Origin: JBFXAN01 sp050184225
GTDB lineage: Bacteria; Chloroflexota; Dehalococcoidia; CAUJGQ01
Reading direction: 5' to 3'
Assembly: GCA_050184225.1 (NCBI GenBank)
Contig: JBFXAN010000099.1
Coordinates: forward strand, 1 to 23,180
DNA length: 23,180 nucleotides
In this document: piece after piece, positions 16,258-23,180 of the stretch
How the letters are laid out: each line of letters opens with the position of its first letter
Numbering within the stretch: the stretch's first letter is position 1
The notes under the pieces: model-generated
Told to the model about the DNA's origin: nothing
The model's database searches: none
Seen by the model: the letters and a program-made list of their open reading frames with translations, nothing else
Made by a program: the position numbers and the translations under genes

Positions 16258-17304
16258 GTGATTGTTGTCATGAAACCCGACTCCACCCAGGTGGAGCTCC
16301 AGAACGTCATCAACCATGTCGAAGAGCTCGGCCTCAACGCCCACTTGATCCAGGGCGAAGAGCGCACCGTCGTCGGCGTCGTCGGCCGCACCTACCCGGA
16401 ACTGATGTCGATGCTCTCCGTCCATTCCGGCGTCGACGAAGTCGTCCCCATCTCCAAGCCCTACAAGCTCTCCGGCCGCGATTTCATCCCCGACGACACG
16501 ATCATCACCATCCGCGGCGTCGAGATCGGCGGCGGCCGACCCGTCGTCATGGCCGGCCCTTGCTCCGTCGAGAATGAAGACATGCTCTTCGAGACGGCGC
16601 GGGCGACGCACGCCTCCGGCGCGCACATCCTCCGCGGCGGCGCCTACAAGCCGCGCACCAGCCCCTACCAGTTCCGCGGCCTCGGTGAAGAGGGACTGAA
16701 GATGCTGCACGCCGCCGGCCGCGAAACCGGTATGCCCGTGATCACCGAGGTGCTCACCCCCCAGGATGTCGACCTCGTCGCCCAGTACGCCGACATCCTC
16801 CAGATCGGCGCCCGCAACATGCAGAACTACATCCTCCTCGAAGAGGCGGGCCGCTCCGGCAAGCCGGTGATGCTCAAGCGCGGCCTCTCCGGCCAGATCC
16901 AGGAGTGGCTGCTCTGCGCCGAATACATCATGGCCCAGGGCAACCGCCAGGTGATCCTCTGCGAGCGCGGCATCCGCACGTTCGAAACGATGACGCGCAA
17001 CACCTATGATGTCACCGCCATCCCGCTGCTCAAGCGGCTCAGCCATCTCCCCATCGTCGGCGACCCTTCCCACGGCACCGGCCACTGGTACCTGATCGAG
17101 CCGATGGCGATGGCGACGATCGCCGCCGGCGCCGACGGCCTGATCATCGAGGTCCACCCGAACCCCGATCACGCCCTCTCCGACGGCGCCCAATCCCTCA
17201 CCTTCCAATCCTTCGACAAGATGATGCAAAAAGCCGGCACCGTCGCCCAGGCGATTGGTCGGCCGTTGCACTCGGCCCTCGAAGGCGAACTGCAGGTGGC
17301 GTGA
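16258..17304 (+). CDS. aroF: 3-deoxy-7-phosphoheptulonate synthase (DAHP synthase, type I-beta)
   Basis: First enzyme of the shikimate pathway: PEP plus erythrose 4-phosphate to DAHP. The 348-aa protein has an N-terminal ferredoxin-like domain of about 70 residues (MIVVMKPDSTQVELQNVI), as in the Thermotoga-type enzymes where it mediates Phe/Tyr inhibition, then the barrel: VMAGPCSVE (metal ligand Cys102), GAYKPRTSPYQFRG (130-141), ITEVLTP, QIGARNMQN, MLKRG and GDPSHGTGH. GGGAGGT just upstream of GTG 16258 sets the start. It is 42 nt after aroH. A repeat element starts 2 nt past its stop and probably ends the long transcript. The symbol aroF is the customary one for this family. Confidence 0.94.
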   Translation: MIVVMKPDSTQVELQNVINHVEELGLNAHLIQGEERTVVGVVGRTYPELMSMLSVHSGVDEVVPISKPYKLSGRDFIPDDTIITIRGVEIGGGRPVVMAGPCSVENEDMLFETARATHASGAHILRGGAYKPRTSPYQFRGLGEEGLKMLHAAGRETGMPVITEVLTPQDVDLVAQYADILQIGARNMQNYILLEEAGRSGKPVMLKRGLSGQIQEWLLCAEYIMAQGNRQVILCERGIRTFETMTRNTYDVTAIPLLKRLSHLPIVGDPSHGTGHWYLIEPMAMATIAAGADGLIIEVHPNPDHALSDGAQSLTFQSFDKMMQKAGTVAQAIGRPLHSALEGELQVA

Positions 17305-17306
17305 GT

Positions 17307-17460
17307 ACCTCTCCCCCGGCCCCTCCCCTCGCAGGGGAGGGGAGCCTCACTCAGCCGAGGTGTGCCAGTATCTCGTTGGGCGACACCGACCATGCTCGTT
17401 CAACGATGGATAATCAGGACTCCCCCTTCCCTGCGAGGGAAGGGGGCCAGGGGGTTAGGT
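17307..17460. repeat. MITE-like inverted-repeat element, copy 6 (between convergent genes)
   Basis: The ends are the left tacctctcccccggcccc and the right ggggccagggggttaggt, diverged but clearly inverted, with inner hairpins cctcccctcgcaggggagg and cccttccctgcgagggaaggg. The core in reverse complement aligns with copy 5 (ttgaacgag, ctggcacacc). It fills the gap between the aroF stop (17304) and the Uma2 stop (17464) with 2-3 nt to spare, and could serve as a two-way terminator. Confidence 0.9.
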
Positions 17461-17463
17461 CCG

Positions 17464-18003
17464 CTACACCCACACCTCACCCAACGACAGCTGAAACCCC
17501 GGCAGCACATCCTCGGCGCTGAGGAAGGTCGATCGGCCATCCGCATGAAACGCCGTCGCCGTGCGCGATTCCGGGTCCACCACCCAGACGAGCCGTGTCC
17601 CCGCGTCGAGGTACTCTTGTACCTTGCGATGCACCTCTGGGTATCGATCCGACGGCGATAGAACCTCAACCGCCAGATCGGGCGCACCTGGCCAGTAGCC
17701 CGCTACCAACCCGCCTGCCGGAATTCGCGCGGCGCGCACGAACGAAACATCCGGCGTGCGCACGGTGTCGGGATTCGATCGTAAGAGAAGTCCACCATCG
17801 GCCCCGGCCACCATGCCAAGCCGATTCTGTTTGACGAATCCGCTCATCGGTACGGCGATGTTCGTTGCTACGACACCAGACCGATATGAAGAGGGCGGCA
17901 TACGAATCAGACATCCTTCGACAAGCTCGTACTGATTGCCGTCATCAGGCAACCGCGCGAGTTCATCGGCCGTCATCAACGAAACCGCGGGCGCGTCCGA
18001 CAT
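17464..18003 (-). CDS. Uma2 family (DUF820) putative endonuclease, second copy
   Basis: A 179-aa Uma2/DUF820 protein with the PD-(D/E)XK layout: QYELVEGCLIRM (Glu26), VRTPDVSFV (Asp85), APDLAVEVLSPSD (Glu113), HRKVQEYLDAGTRLVWVVDP (Lys128). It is related to but clearly diverged from the copy at 3188. The frame also offers GTG 18009, but GGGAGG (18012-18017) is 8 nt from ATG 18003 and only 2 nt from the GTG, so 18003 is preferred. It is convergent with aroF and lies downstream of pckA on the same strand across a hairpin-rich spacer. Role unknown. Confidence 0.88.
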   Translation of the reverse strand: MSDAPAVSLMTADELARLPDDGNQYELVEGCLIRMPPSSYRSGVVATNIAVPMSGFVKQNRLGMVAGADGGLLLRSNPDTVRTPDVSFVRAARIPAGGLVAGYWPGAPDLAVEVLSPSDRYPEVHRKVQEYLDAGTRLVWVVDPESRTATAFHADGRSTFLSAEDVLPGFQLSLGEVWV

Positions 18004-18069
18004 CGTCACATCCTCCCAACCACCCCATCATACGCGCAATGCCCACCCGCTCAGTGACGCAAATGCTAC

Positions 18070-18152
18070 GAAGCTCCGCTCGTCGATGACAGAGCAGAGC
18101 TTCGGTTAGGCAATACCTTCCCTCCCCAACGCCTTGAGGAGGGAAGGTATTG
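18070..18152. repeat. two adjacent hairpins downstream of pckA
   Basis: The first is a 12-bp stem with one mismatch or wobble (18070-18081 with 18092-18103). The second is a perfect 15-bp stem (18111-18125 with 18138-18152, caataccttccctcc) with a 12-nt loop. They lie between pckA and the second Uma2 gene, both minus strand. No T-tract follows on either strand, but together they could stop or process the pckA message. Confidence 0.8.
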
Positions 18153-18169
18153 GCCGCCCCGTGCCGATC

Positions 18170-18213
18170 AGGCTCCCCTCTCCCGTCGTGACGGGAGAGC
18201 GGCCGGAGGAGGA
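18170..18213. repeat. solo arm of the MITE-like element
   Basis: aggctcccctctcccg followed by its hairpin partner cgggagag and cggccggagg matches one end of the full elements, for example 146-189, but no second arm is present nearby. It is a remnant or a single-end copy, 12 nt from the pckA stop. Confidence 0.7.
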
Positions 18214-18224
18214 GCCGCCCGCCC

Positions 18225-19772
18225 CTATCGAATCGCGTCCACAATCTCCGGCTTCAGGTCCGGATATTTCTGCAACTCCACCACCCGCTCGCGCTTGAGC
18301 CGCTCGACGTTGGCGTTGTACTCATCCAGCCGCCCCGTCGCCTCGTACAGCCGGCGTGGCTGCAGAATATCCAGATCCGCATCATCGATCCCGGGCACAT
18401 GCGTCGCGACCTCGTAGCCGAAGTCGGGGTCTTTGGTCCAGCTGATCGTCCCTTCCGCAATGCCCTTCACGATTGCGGACGAATGCGGGATCTTCACCTT
18501 CTTCGAGTGCTCCGTCCCCTCCGGTCCGCCCACCCAACCGGTGTTGAGCAGGAAGACCTCCATCGGGTGGCTGTTCAGGATCTCCAGATAGCGGTTCCCC
18601 TGTGCCGCGTGCCGCAGCGGGAAGAAGGGGTTCGTCCCCGGCACCCGCAGCGCCTTGCCCATCTCGTCCTTGCCGCCGGCGCTCGTGCCCATCGTCTCGC
18701 CGAGCATGAAGTACGCCGCCGCCTGCTCCTGTGTCAGCCGCGCCACGCCGGGGATGATGTTGTCGTTGCGGTTCAGGATCAGGAACAGCTCCGCCGGACC
18801 GATCGTCAGCGGGTCCGCCGCTTCGATATTCGCCATCGGGAAGACCGAGCGACCGTTCTGGGTGTAGGACGTGTCGAAGAAATCGACCTTGCCGTTCGTA
18901 TCCTGCGACGCGTTTTCAAGGTAGGCATTGGCGTTGGTCACGCCACGATAGATGTTCGGCTCGAACTGCGGGTCGAGCGCAAACGTCTTCGCGAAGCAGC
19001 CGTCCTCCGTCGCGTAGACCCGCCCGTCCGGCATCAGCGCGATGAAATCGTCCTGCACCGGCAGCGAGCCGTTCTGCCGCGTGAAGGTCGTCGTCGTCTT
19101 GCCCGTGCCGGAGAGCCCGACGATCAGCATCGTCCGGTTGCGATCACCGACCGGGATCACCTTGCAGCCCGCGTGCATCGCCAGACCGCCCCGCTCCTGG
19201 ACGATCTTGTTCCACATCCGCAGGCCGCCCTTTTTCGACTCGCCGAAGTAGTCGCTATTGAAGACCCGCGTCACCATCGCCGCCAGGTCCACCGTAATCA
19301 GGCGCTCGTTCGGATAGCCCTCGGCCTTCAGGTTGGGCGTGTAGATGATCGTCACCCGCGGCTCCTCGTGCGGCCGCTCGGTGTAATAAAGGAACTGCTG
19401 CATCCCGGCGATGTTCGCGTTCGCCTTCTCGATGATCAGCCGGGCGGGCACGGCGAAGTCGGGGTCGCTGCCGATCCAGCCATTGATCACGAGCATATCT
19501 TGCTCGCGGATGTATTCGTCCTGGAGCTGTGCCCACCTGCGGCCCTCGTCCCGTGAGATCGCCTGACTCGACGTTTCCTCCGGATGATCGGTGACGATGT
19601 AGGTACTGCCGGCGGAGCGGGCGTCCACCCGCGTCTGGACATTGAGGTTGCCAAACTCCGTCCGTCGGGCGTTCGGCATCTCCGCGGTAAACTGCCGAAG
19701 TTGTTCCTGACTTGGATCCTCAATCAGATTTCGAGCATCAATATCGTAACCACGCGCCGCAAGCCGTACCAT
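18225..19772 (-). CDS. pckA: phosphoenolpyruvate carboxykinase (ATP)
   Basis: Converts oxaloacetate and ATP to PEP and CO2 in gluconeogenesis; PEP is also a substrate of the DAHP synthase in this window. The 515-aa protein has YFGESKKG (176-183), the P-loop GLSGTGKTT (219-227), the kinase-2 Asp pair at 241-242, ATEDGCFAKT, NGRSVFPM and FLILNRNDNIIPGVARL. These are ATP-type features; the GTP-type enzyme has a different signature. GAGAGGT lies about 10 nt before the ATG. Its start is divergent from the deacetylase gene, with a 154-bp shared upstream region. Confidence 0.95.
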   Translation of the reverse strand: MVRLAARGYDIDARNLIEDPSQEQLRQFTAEMPNARRTEFGNLNVQTRVDARSAGSTYIVTDHPEETSSQAISRDEGRRWAQLQDEYIREQDMLVINGWIGSDPDFAVPARLIIEKANANIAGMQQFLYYTERPHEEPRVTIIYTPNLKAEGYPNERLITVDLAAMVTRVFNSDYFGESKKGGLRMWNKIVQERGGLAMHAGCKVIPVGDRNRTMLIVGLSGTGKTTTTFTRQNGSLPVQDDFIALMPDGRVYATEDGCFAKTFALDPQFEPNIYRGVTNANAYLENASQDTNGKVDFFDTSYTQNGRSVFPMANIEAADPLTIGPAELFLILNRNDNIIPGVARLTQEQAAAYFMLGETMGTSAGGKDEMGKALRVPGTNPFFPLRHAAQGNRYLEILNSHPMEVFLLNTGWVGGPEGTEHSKKVKIPHSSAIVKGIAEGTISWTKDPDFGYEVATHVPGIDDADLDILQPRRLYEATGRLDEYNANVERLKRERVVELQKYPDLKPEIVDAIR

Positions 19773-19926
19773 CGCACCGACCTCTCATTCGCTGATCTTG
19801 TGAGATTCATCACCAACTGATGAGTTAGCATACCGCACCGCAGGCTCCGTACTATAGACCCCGAGGGGTACTCTCCATGACAACCTATCAATCTCATGTA
19901 TCGATTCCGCATATACGAGGTGCCGC
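19773..19926. promoter_or_regulatory. divergent upstream region of pckA and the deacetylase gene
   Basis: TACTAT (19850-19855, plus) or its complement TATAGT (minus) could be a -10 hexamer, but no well-spaced -35 fits either. A 12-nt palindrome accccgaggggt (19858-19869) and a tcatca/tgatga inverted repeat (19807-19823) could be operators. Low certainty. Confidence 0.35.
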
Positions 19927-20955
19927 GTGAGTCGCCGCCGCGTCGGCCTGCACCACGATCAGGCGCATCTCGCGCACGATGTCCCCGGTCATCCGGAGCG
20001 ACCGGATCGCGTCCGCGCCATCTATGACGAGCTGGCGCGGACCGATCTGTTGCCCCGCTTCGTCCCCGTGCCGGAACGGGTGGCGACGGAAGCAGAGCTT
20101 CGTCTGGTCCATCATCCCGACCTGATCGAGCTGCTGCGGAAATTGGACGCCGCCGGCGGCGCCCAACTCGACCCGGACACGGCGATCCTCAGCGGTTCCT
20201 TCGATGCGGCGGCGCGGGCGGTCGGTGGCGCCCTCAACGGCGTCGATCGCGTGCTTATCGGCGATCTCGACACCGTCTTTTGTCTGGACCGTCCCCCCGG
20301 TCATCACGCTACCCCCACCCGGCCGATGGGCTTTTGCCTCTTCAACCAGGTGGCGGTCGCCGCCCGCTACGCGCAGCAGGCTCATCAGATCGACTCGGTC
20401 GCGATCGTCGATATCGATGTCCACCACGGCAACGGCACCCAGGACACCTTCGAGCAGGACGCGAGTGTGCTCTACTGCTCGACGCACGAGTATCCGTTCT
20501 ATCCCGGCACCGGCCACTGGCGCGACACCGGCGCCGGCAACATCGTCAACCTCTCGCTCCCCGCCGGCAGCGGCGACGCGGAGTACGCGGCCTCCTTCCG
20601 CCGCGTGATCGAGCCGGCCATCCGCCGCTTTCGTCCCCAGTTGATCCTCGTCTCCGCCGGGTTTGATGCGCATCTGGCCGATCCGCTCGCCGACATGGCC
20701 GTCACTGAGCCGGGGTACACTTTCATGGCCGCACATCTTCAGGCGCTGGCCGATGAACTAACCGATGGCCGCATGGTCTGGGTGCTGGAGGGCGGCTACC
20801 GCCTGGAAGCGATCGCCCGCTCCGCCGCCGCCGTCCTGCGCGTGCTGCTCGGCGACCGGCCGAACCTCACGATCGAAGACGCCCCCCGCGCCGACGTGAC
20901 GCGACTCCTCAACGCGGCCGCCGAACTGCATGGCCTTGGCATGAACCAGGACTGA
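19927..20955 (+). CDS. histone deacetylase family amidohydrolase
   Basis: Zinc-dependent deacetylase of the HDAC/AcuC/acetylpolyamine amidohydrolase superfamily, most like bacterial class II-type members. The 342-aa protein has HPERPDRVRAI (22-32), LVHHPDLIELL, DRPPGHHA (His126, His127), DIDVHHGNGTQ (zinc ligands Asp164 and His166), VSAGFDAHLADPL (zinc ligand Asp248) and LEGGY (catalytic-type Tyr291). All key residues are present, so activity is expected; the substrate could be acetylated protein, polyamine or a small molecule. The GTG start has gaggtg 6 nt upstream. It is divergent from pckA; an AcuC-like role in acetyl-CoA or carbon metabolism is only a guess. Confidence 0.92.
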   Translation: MSRRRVGLHHDQAHLAHDVPGHPERPDRVRAIYDELARTDLLPRFVPVPERVATEAELRLVHHPDLIELLRKLDAAGGAQLDPDTAILSGSFDAAARAVGGALNGVDRVLIGDLDTVFCLDRPPGHHATPTRPMGFCLFNQVAVAARYAQQAHQIDSVAIVDIDVHHGNGTQDTFEQDASVLYCSTHEYPFYPGTGHWRDTGAGNIVNLSLPAGSGDAEYAASFRRVIEPAIRRFRPQLILVSAGFDAHLADPLADMAVTEPGYTFMAAHLQALADELTDGRMVWVLEGGYRLEAIARSAAAVLRVLLGDRPNLTIEDAPRADVTRLLNAAAELHGLGMNQD

Positions 20956-20978
20956 CAGGTACCTGGACATTCGGCGGG

Positions 20979-21006
20979 TTGCAACTGTCGGCTCGCCGGA
21001 TACGAT
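20979..21006 (+). promoter_or_regulatory. promoter giving a probable leaderless transcript
   Basis: TTGCAA (20979-20984) and TACGAT (21001-21006) are 16 nt apart. The next gene's ATG begins 7 nt after the -10, exactly where transcription should start, and no Shine-Dalgarno is present. Confidence 0.6.
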
Positions 21007-21012
21007 CACCCC

Positions 21013-21522
21013 ATGGACACACTGCACACGATGTTCGACCACCACGAATGGGCGACGCTCGCTCTCATCGACCATTGCGCCGGATTGCCGCCCGACGTGC
21101 AGGCCGCGACCGTTCCCGGCACCCACGGCTCGATCGAAGCGACCCTCGTGCATCTCGTCGCGGCGGAGCAGCGATACCTGACCGCCATGATCGGCGGACC
21201 GCCCGCCGACCTGAAGGTGCATGAAACCATCCCCATTCGCATCGAGGAGCTTCGCGCGCCCTTCGCGCAACAGGCACAACAGTGGCGGTCACTCCTCGAT
21301 CGTGCGGGCAAGTTGGATATCACCCTGCCGGGCCGCGGCCAGGAACCTGACATCCCCCACGCCGAATCGCTCCTCTTCCTCCAGGCGATCCATCATGGTA
21401 ACGACCACCGCACCCAGGTCTGCACGATCCTCGGCGCGCTCGGCCTCGATGTGCCGGAACTGGACGGCTGGCACTACTGGATGGCGGGGAGATACAAGCC
21501 GGAGAGTACGGCCGCCGGCTAA
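21013..21522 (+). CDS. DinB family protein (putative metal-dependent enzyme)
   Basis: A 169-aa four-helix-bundle protein of the DinB/YfiT-like superfamily, often thiol S-transferases or metal-dependent hydrolases. The expected His triad is visible: His47 in TLVHLVAAEQRYL, and His128 and His132 in AIHHGNDHRTQV. The N-terminal FDHHEWATLALIDH is typical. The substrate is unknown. The ATG sits at the predicted transcription start, so the mRNA is probably leaderless. The 21523-21670 gap after it contains no gene or clear signal. Confidence 0.88.
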   Translation: MDTLHTMFDHHEWATLALIDHCAGLPPDVQAATVPGTHGSIEATLVHLVAAEQRYLTAMIGGPPADLKVHETIPIRIEELRAPFAQQAQQWRSLLDRAGKLDITLPGRGQEPDIPHAESLLFLQAIHHGNDHRTQVCTILGALGLDVPELDGWHYWMAGRYKPESTAAG

Positions 21523-21670
21523 CGCCCGCCTCGATCGCCACCGGCTCCTGGCGTAGCTGCTCAGAGATCGTCGGGGTCTGCGCGAGCCATGCCCTGTCTC
21601 ACCGCACCAGGATTCGCTTCAAGGTTCGAAGACCACACCCCAGCGACGCCGTCTTGTACAGGTCGGATAT

Positions 21671-22855
21671 TTAGGTGAGCAGCCGCACAAACACCTCGTT
21701 CGAGAACAGCCGCCCTCGCCGCGTCAGCCGGATCACCCCGTTCTCCCGCTCGACCAACCCCAGGCCCGCGCTCTCCGCCAGCGCTTCGCCGAACGCCTCA
21801 TCCGGCGTCAGTCCAAACCGCCGCGCGAACCGCTGCTCATCCAGTCCGGCCACCAGCCGCAGCGCCAGCATCGCCGCGTCGGCCCGCGCCGTTCGCTCGT
21901 CTGGCGTCTCCTCCGAGACCACCTGCGGCATCCGCTCCGTCACTGTTTCACCGAGACGCGGCGCCGCCATCGCCCGGTCAATATAGCCGCTCGGCGAACG
22001 GATCACGGCAAATCGCCGGCCGTCGAGGTGCGAGTGTGCCCCCGGCCCGAGTCCGAGCCAGTCGCCGTCCCGCCAATAGACAAGGTTGTGACGGCACGCA
22101 TACCCGGGCCGGCACCAATTCGAGATCTCATAGTGCTCATAACCCGCTGCCGCCATTAGATCCTGCGTCCGCTCATACATTGCCGCCTGGAGATCCGCGT
22201 CCGGCTCCGGTGCAATCCCCCGCGCGATCTGCGCCGCCAGCGGCGTCCCCTCCTCGATCGTCAGCGCGTACAGCGACAGATGCTCCGGCCCAAGTTCGAT
22301 CGCCCGCCGCAACGTCGTCTCCCAACTCGGCAGCGTCTGCCCGGCCAGGCCGAAGATCAGGTCGAGGTTGATGTTGTCGAACCCCGCCGCCCGCGCCGCC
22401 TCATGCGCCGCCACCGCCGCCCGCGCATCATGGATCCGATCCAGTGCCCGAAGTTCCGAGTCGTCCAGGCTCTGCACGCCGATGCTCAGCCGGTTGACCC
22501 CTAGATCGCGCAACCCGGCCAGATACGCCTCGTCCACCGTCCCCGGATTCGCCTCCAGGCTAATCTCCGCATCCGGCAGCAGTTCATACTCGGCACGCAC
22601 CGCGTCGAGCACCCGCGACATCTGCCCAAGCGGCATCAGGCTCGGCGTCCCCCCACCGAAGAAAACCGTCGGCACGCTCTTCCCCCGTACCTCCGGCGCC
22701 CAGGCGCGAAGCTCATGCAGGAGCGCATCGGTGAACGCCGGGATCATCCGCTCCAACCCGGCATACGAGTTGAAGTCGCAGTAGCTGCACTTGTGGTCGC
22801 AGAACGGAATATGAAGGTAGAGGGAAACCGGCGCCGGCCCCACTGCATCGTTCAT
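21671..22855 (-). CDS. hemW: radical SAM protein HemW (coproporphyrinogen oxidase-like heme chaperone)
   Basis: HemW-family radical SAM protein, thought to bind and deliver heme; it was formerly annotated as HemN-like oxidase. From ATG 22855 the product is 394 aa, with LYLHIPFCDHKCSYCDFNSY (Cys19, Cys23, Cys26 bind the 4Fe-4S cluster), VFFGGGTPSLM, SLEANPGT, NRLSIGVQSLDD, DLIFGLAGQT and HYEISNWCRPGYACRHNLVYW. The HNxxYW motif and the CxxxCxxC with Phe after the last Cys (CDF) fit HemW rather than true HemN. GGGAGCGAGG (minus strand, 22862-22871) is 6 nt before ATG 22855. An upstream in-frame ATG at 22873 lacks a ribosome site, though a TAGCAT 7 nt before it would allow a leaderless start. Confidence 0.93.
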   Translation of the reverse strand: MNDAVGPAPVSLYLHIPFCDHKCSYCDFNSYAGLERMIPAFTDALLHELRAWAPEVRGKSVPTVFFGGGTPSLMPLGQMSRVLDAVRAEYELLPDAEISLEANPGTVDEAYLAGLRDLGVNRLSIGVQSLDDSELRALDRIHDARAAVAAHEAARAAGFDNINLDLIFGLAGQTLPSWETTLRRAIELGPEHLSLYALTIEEGTPLAAQIARGIAPEPDADLQAAMYERTQDLMAAAGYEHYEISNWCRPGYACRHNLVYWRDGDWLGLGPGAHSHLDGRRFAVIRSPSGYIDRAMAAPRLGETVTERMPQVVSEETPDERTARADAAMLALRLVAGLDEQRFARRFGLTPDEAFGEALAESAGLGLVERENGVIRLTRRGRLFSNEVFVRLLT

Positions 22856-22911
22856 CGCGCGCCTCGCTCCCATGATCGTCGCATGCTACGGTGAAGCCGG
22901 CAACGGGGGCG

Positions 22912-23073
22912 ATACCTACCCCCCCGGCCCCCTTCCCTCGCAGGGAAGGGGGAGTCCTCGTCTACCAAGGATGTCAGTATCTCGTTTGTCTGCAGGATGC
23001 CCATCCCACCTCAACCATCGCTCGACAGAACTCCCCCTTCCCTGCGAGGGAAGGGGGCCGGGGGGGTAGGTAT
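22912..23073. repeat. MITE-like inverted-repeat element, copy 7 (upstream of aspS)
   Basis: The ends atacctacccccccggccc and its inverted copy reach into the aspS ATG (first two bases). The inner hairpins are ttccctcgcagggaa. The core (tcaaccatcgctcg and onward) is in the opposite orientation to copy 5 and aligns with its reverse complement, including ggtagacgag. Confidence 0.93.
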
Positions 23074-23180
23074 GCTTAAGAACCGCTACTGCGGCCAGCT
23101 CCGCGCCGCCGACGCCGGCACCACCGCCACGCTCGCGGGCTGGGTCCATCGCCGGCGCGACCACGGCGGCCTCACCTTCC
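23072..23180 (+). CDS. aspS: aspartyl-tRNA synthetase, N-terminal fragment (cut by window end)
   Basis: Only 36 codons are visible: MLKNRYCGQLRA, then TATLAGWVHRRRDHGGLTF. The latter is the start of the N-terminal OB-fold anticodon-binding domain of bacterial AspRS (GWVxRRRDHGG is very characteristic). Whether it is discriminating or also charges tRNA-Asn cannot be judged. The ATG begins at the end of the repeat element and has no Shine-Dalgarno except gggggggtagg. Confidence 0.9.
   Translation, partial: MLKNRYCGQLRAADAGTTATLAGWVHRRRDHGGLTF

Noticed and set aside
18399..19556. 385-codon plus-strand open frame inside pckA
   Set aside because: Arg/Leu-rich antisense shadow of the clear pckA gene.
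21600..21660. Possible tRNA T-arm (aaggttcgaagacc) in the DinB-hemW gap
   Set aside because: No matching acceptor, D or anticodon stems around it; only a short hairpin-like match.

Overview
This is a high-GC window with short gene spacings. It is built around one long plus-strand block of tryptophan and aromatic amino-acid genes. The mix of protein families (RemA next to guanylate kinase, several Uma2-type nucleases, ATP-type PEP carboxykinase, a class II-like histone deacetylase homologue, a T-box leader) fits a member of the Chloroflexota, perhaps a Thermomicrobia-like lineage. That placement comes from gene content and style, not from a search.

Layout: (1) 1-3739 holds an intergenic repeat element, a site-2-type M50 metalloprotease with no canonical start codon, prephenate dehydrogenase (tyrA), remA, gmk and a Uma2 nuclease. 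(2) 3755-4099 is a promoter followed by a tryptophan-type T-box riboswitch. The UGG specifier, the T-box sequence, the UGGC tRNA-binding bulge and an intrinsic terminator can all be read directly. (3) 4196-17304 is trpB2, trpS, trpE, a degenerate Nudix/P-loop kinase fusion, trpG, trpD, trpC, trpF, trpB, a CPBP membrane protease, trpA, an AroH-type chorismate mutase and a type I-beta DAHP synthase, all in one direction. Many junctions overlap by 4 nt (ATGA). (4) 17464-19772 (minus) carries a second Uma2 gene and pckA. (5) 19927-21522 (plus) carries a histone-deacetylase-family amidohydrolase and a DinB-family protein with a leaderless-looking promoter. (6) 21671-22855 (minus) is hemW, and the window ends in the first codons of aspS.

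How it works together: DAHP synthase feeds the shikimate pathway. Chorismate goes to anthranilate (TrpE/TrpG) and through TrpD, C, F, A and B to tryptophan, or through AroH and TyrA towards tyrosine. TrpS consumes tryptophan and sets the tRNA-Trp charging level that the T-box would sense. TrpE carries the LLES motif associated with tryptophan feedback inhibition, so both transcriptional and allosteric control are likely.

The most unusual structural feature is a family of MITE-like inverted-repeat elements: seven full or shortened copies of about 120-173 bp plus one solo arm. They fill gene junctions almost exactly. Several end at, or include, the start codon of the next gene (trpF, trpG, aspS) or lie 6-8 nt before it (trpE, trpD). 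Two run into coding sequence and supply C-terminal tails for TrpS and TrpG. A second, different type of structure, an inverted repeat built of tandem heptamers, follows tyrA and trpB2.
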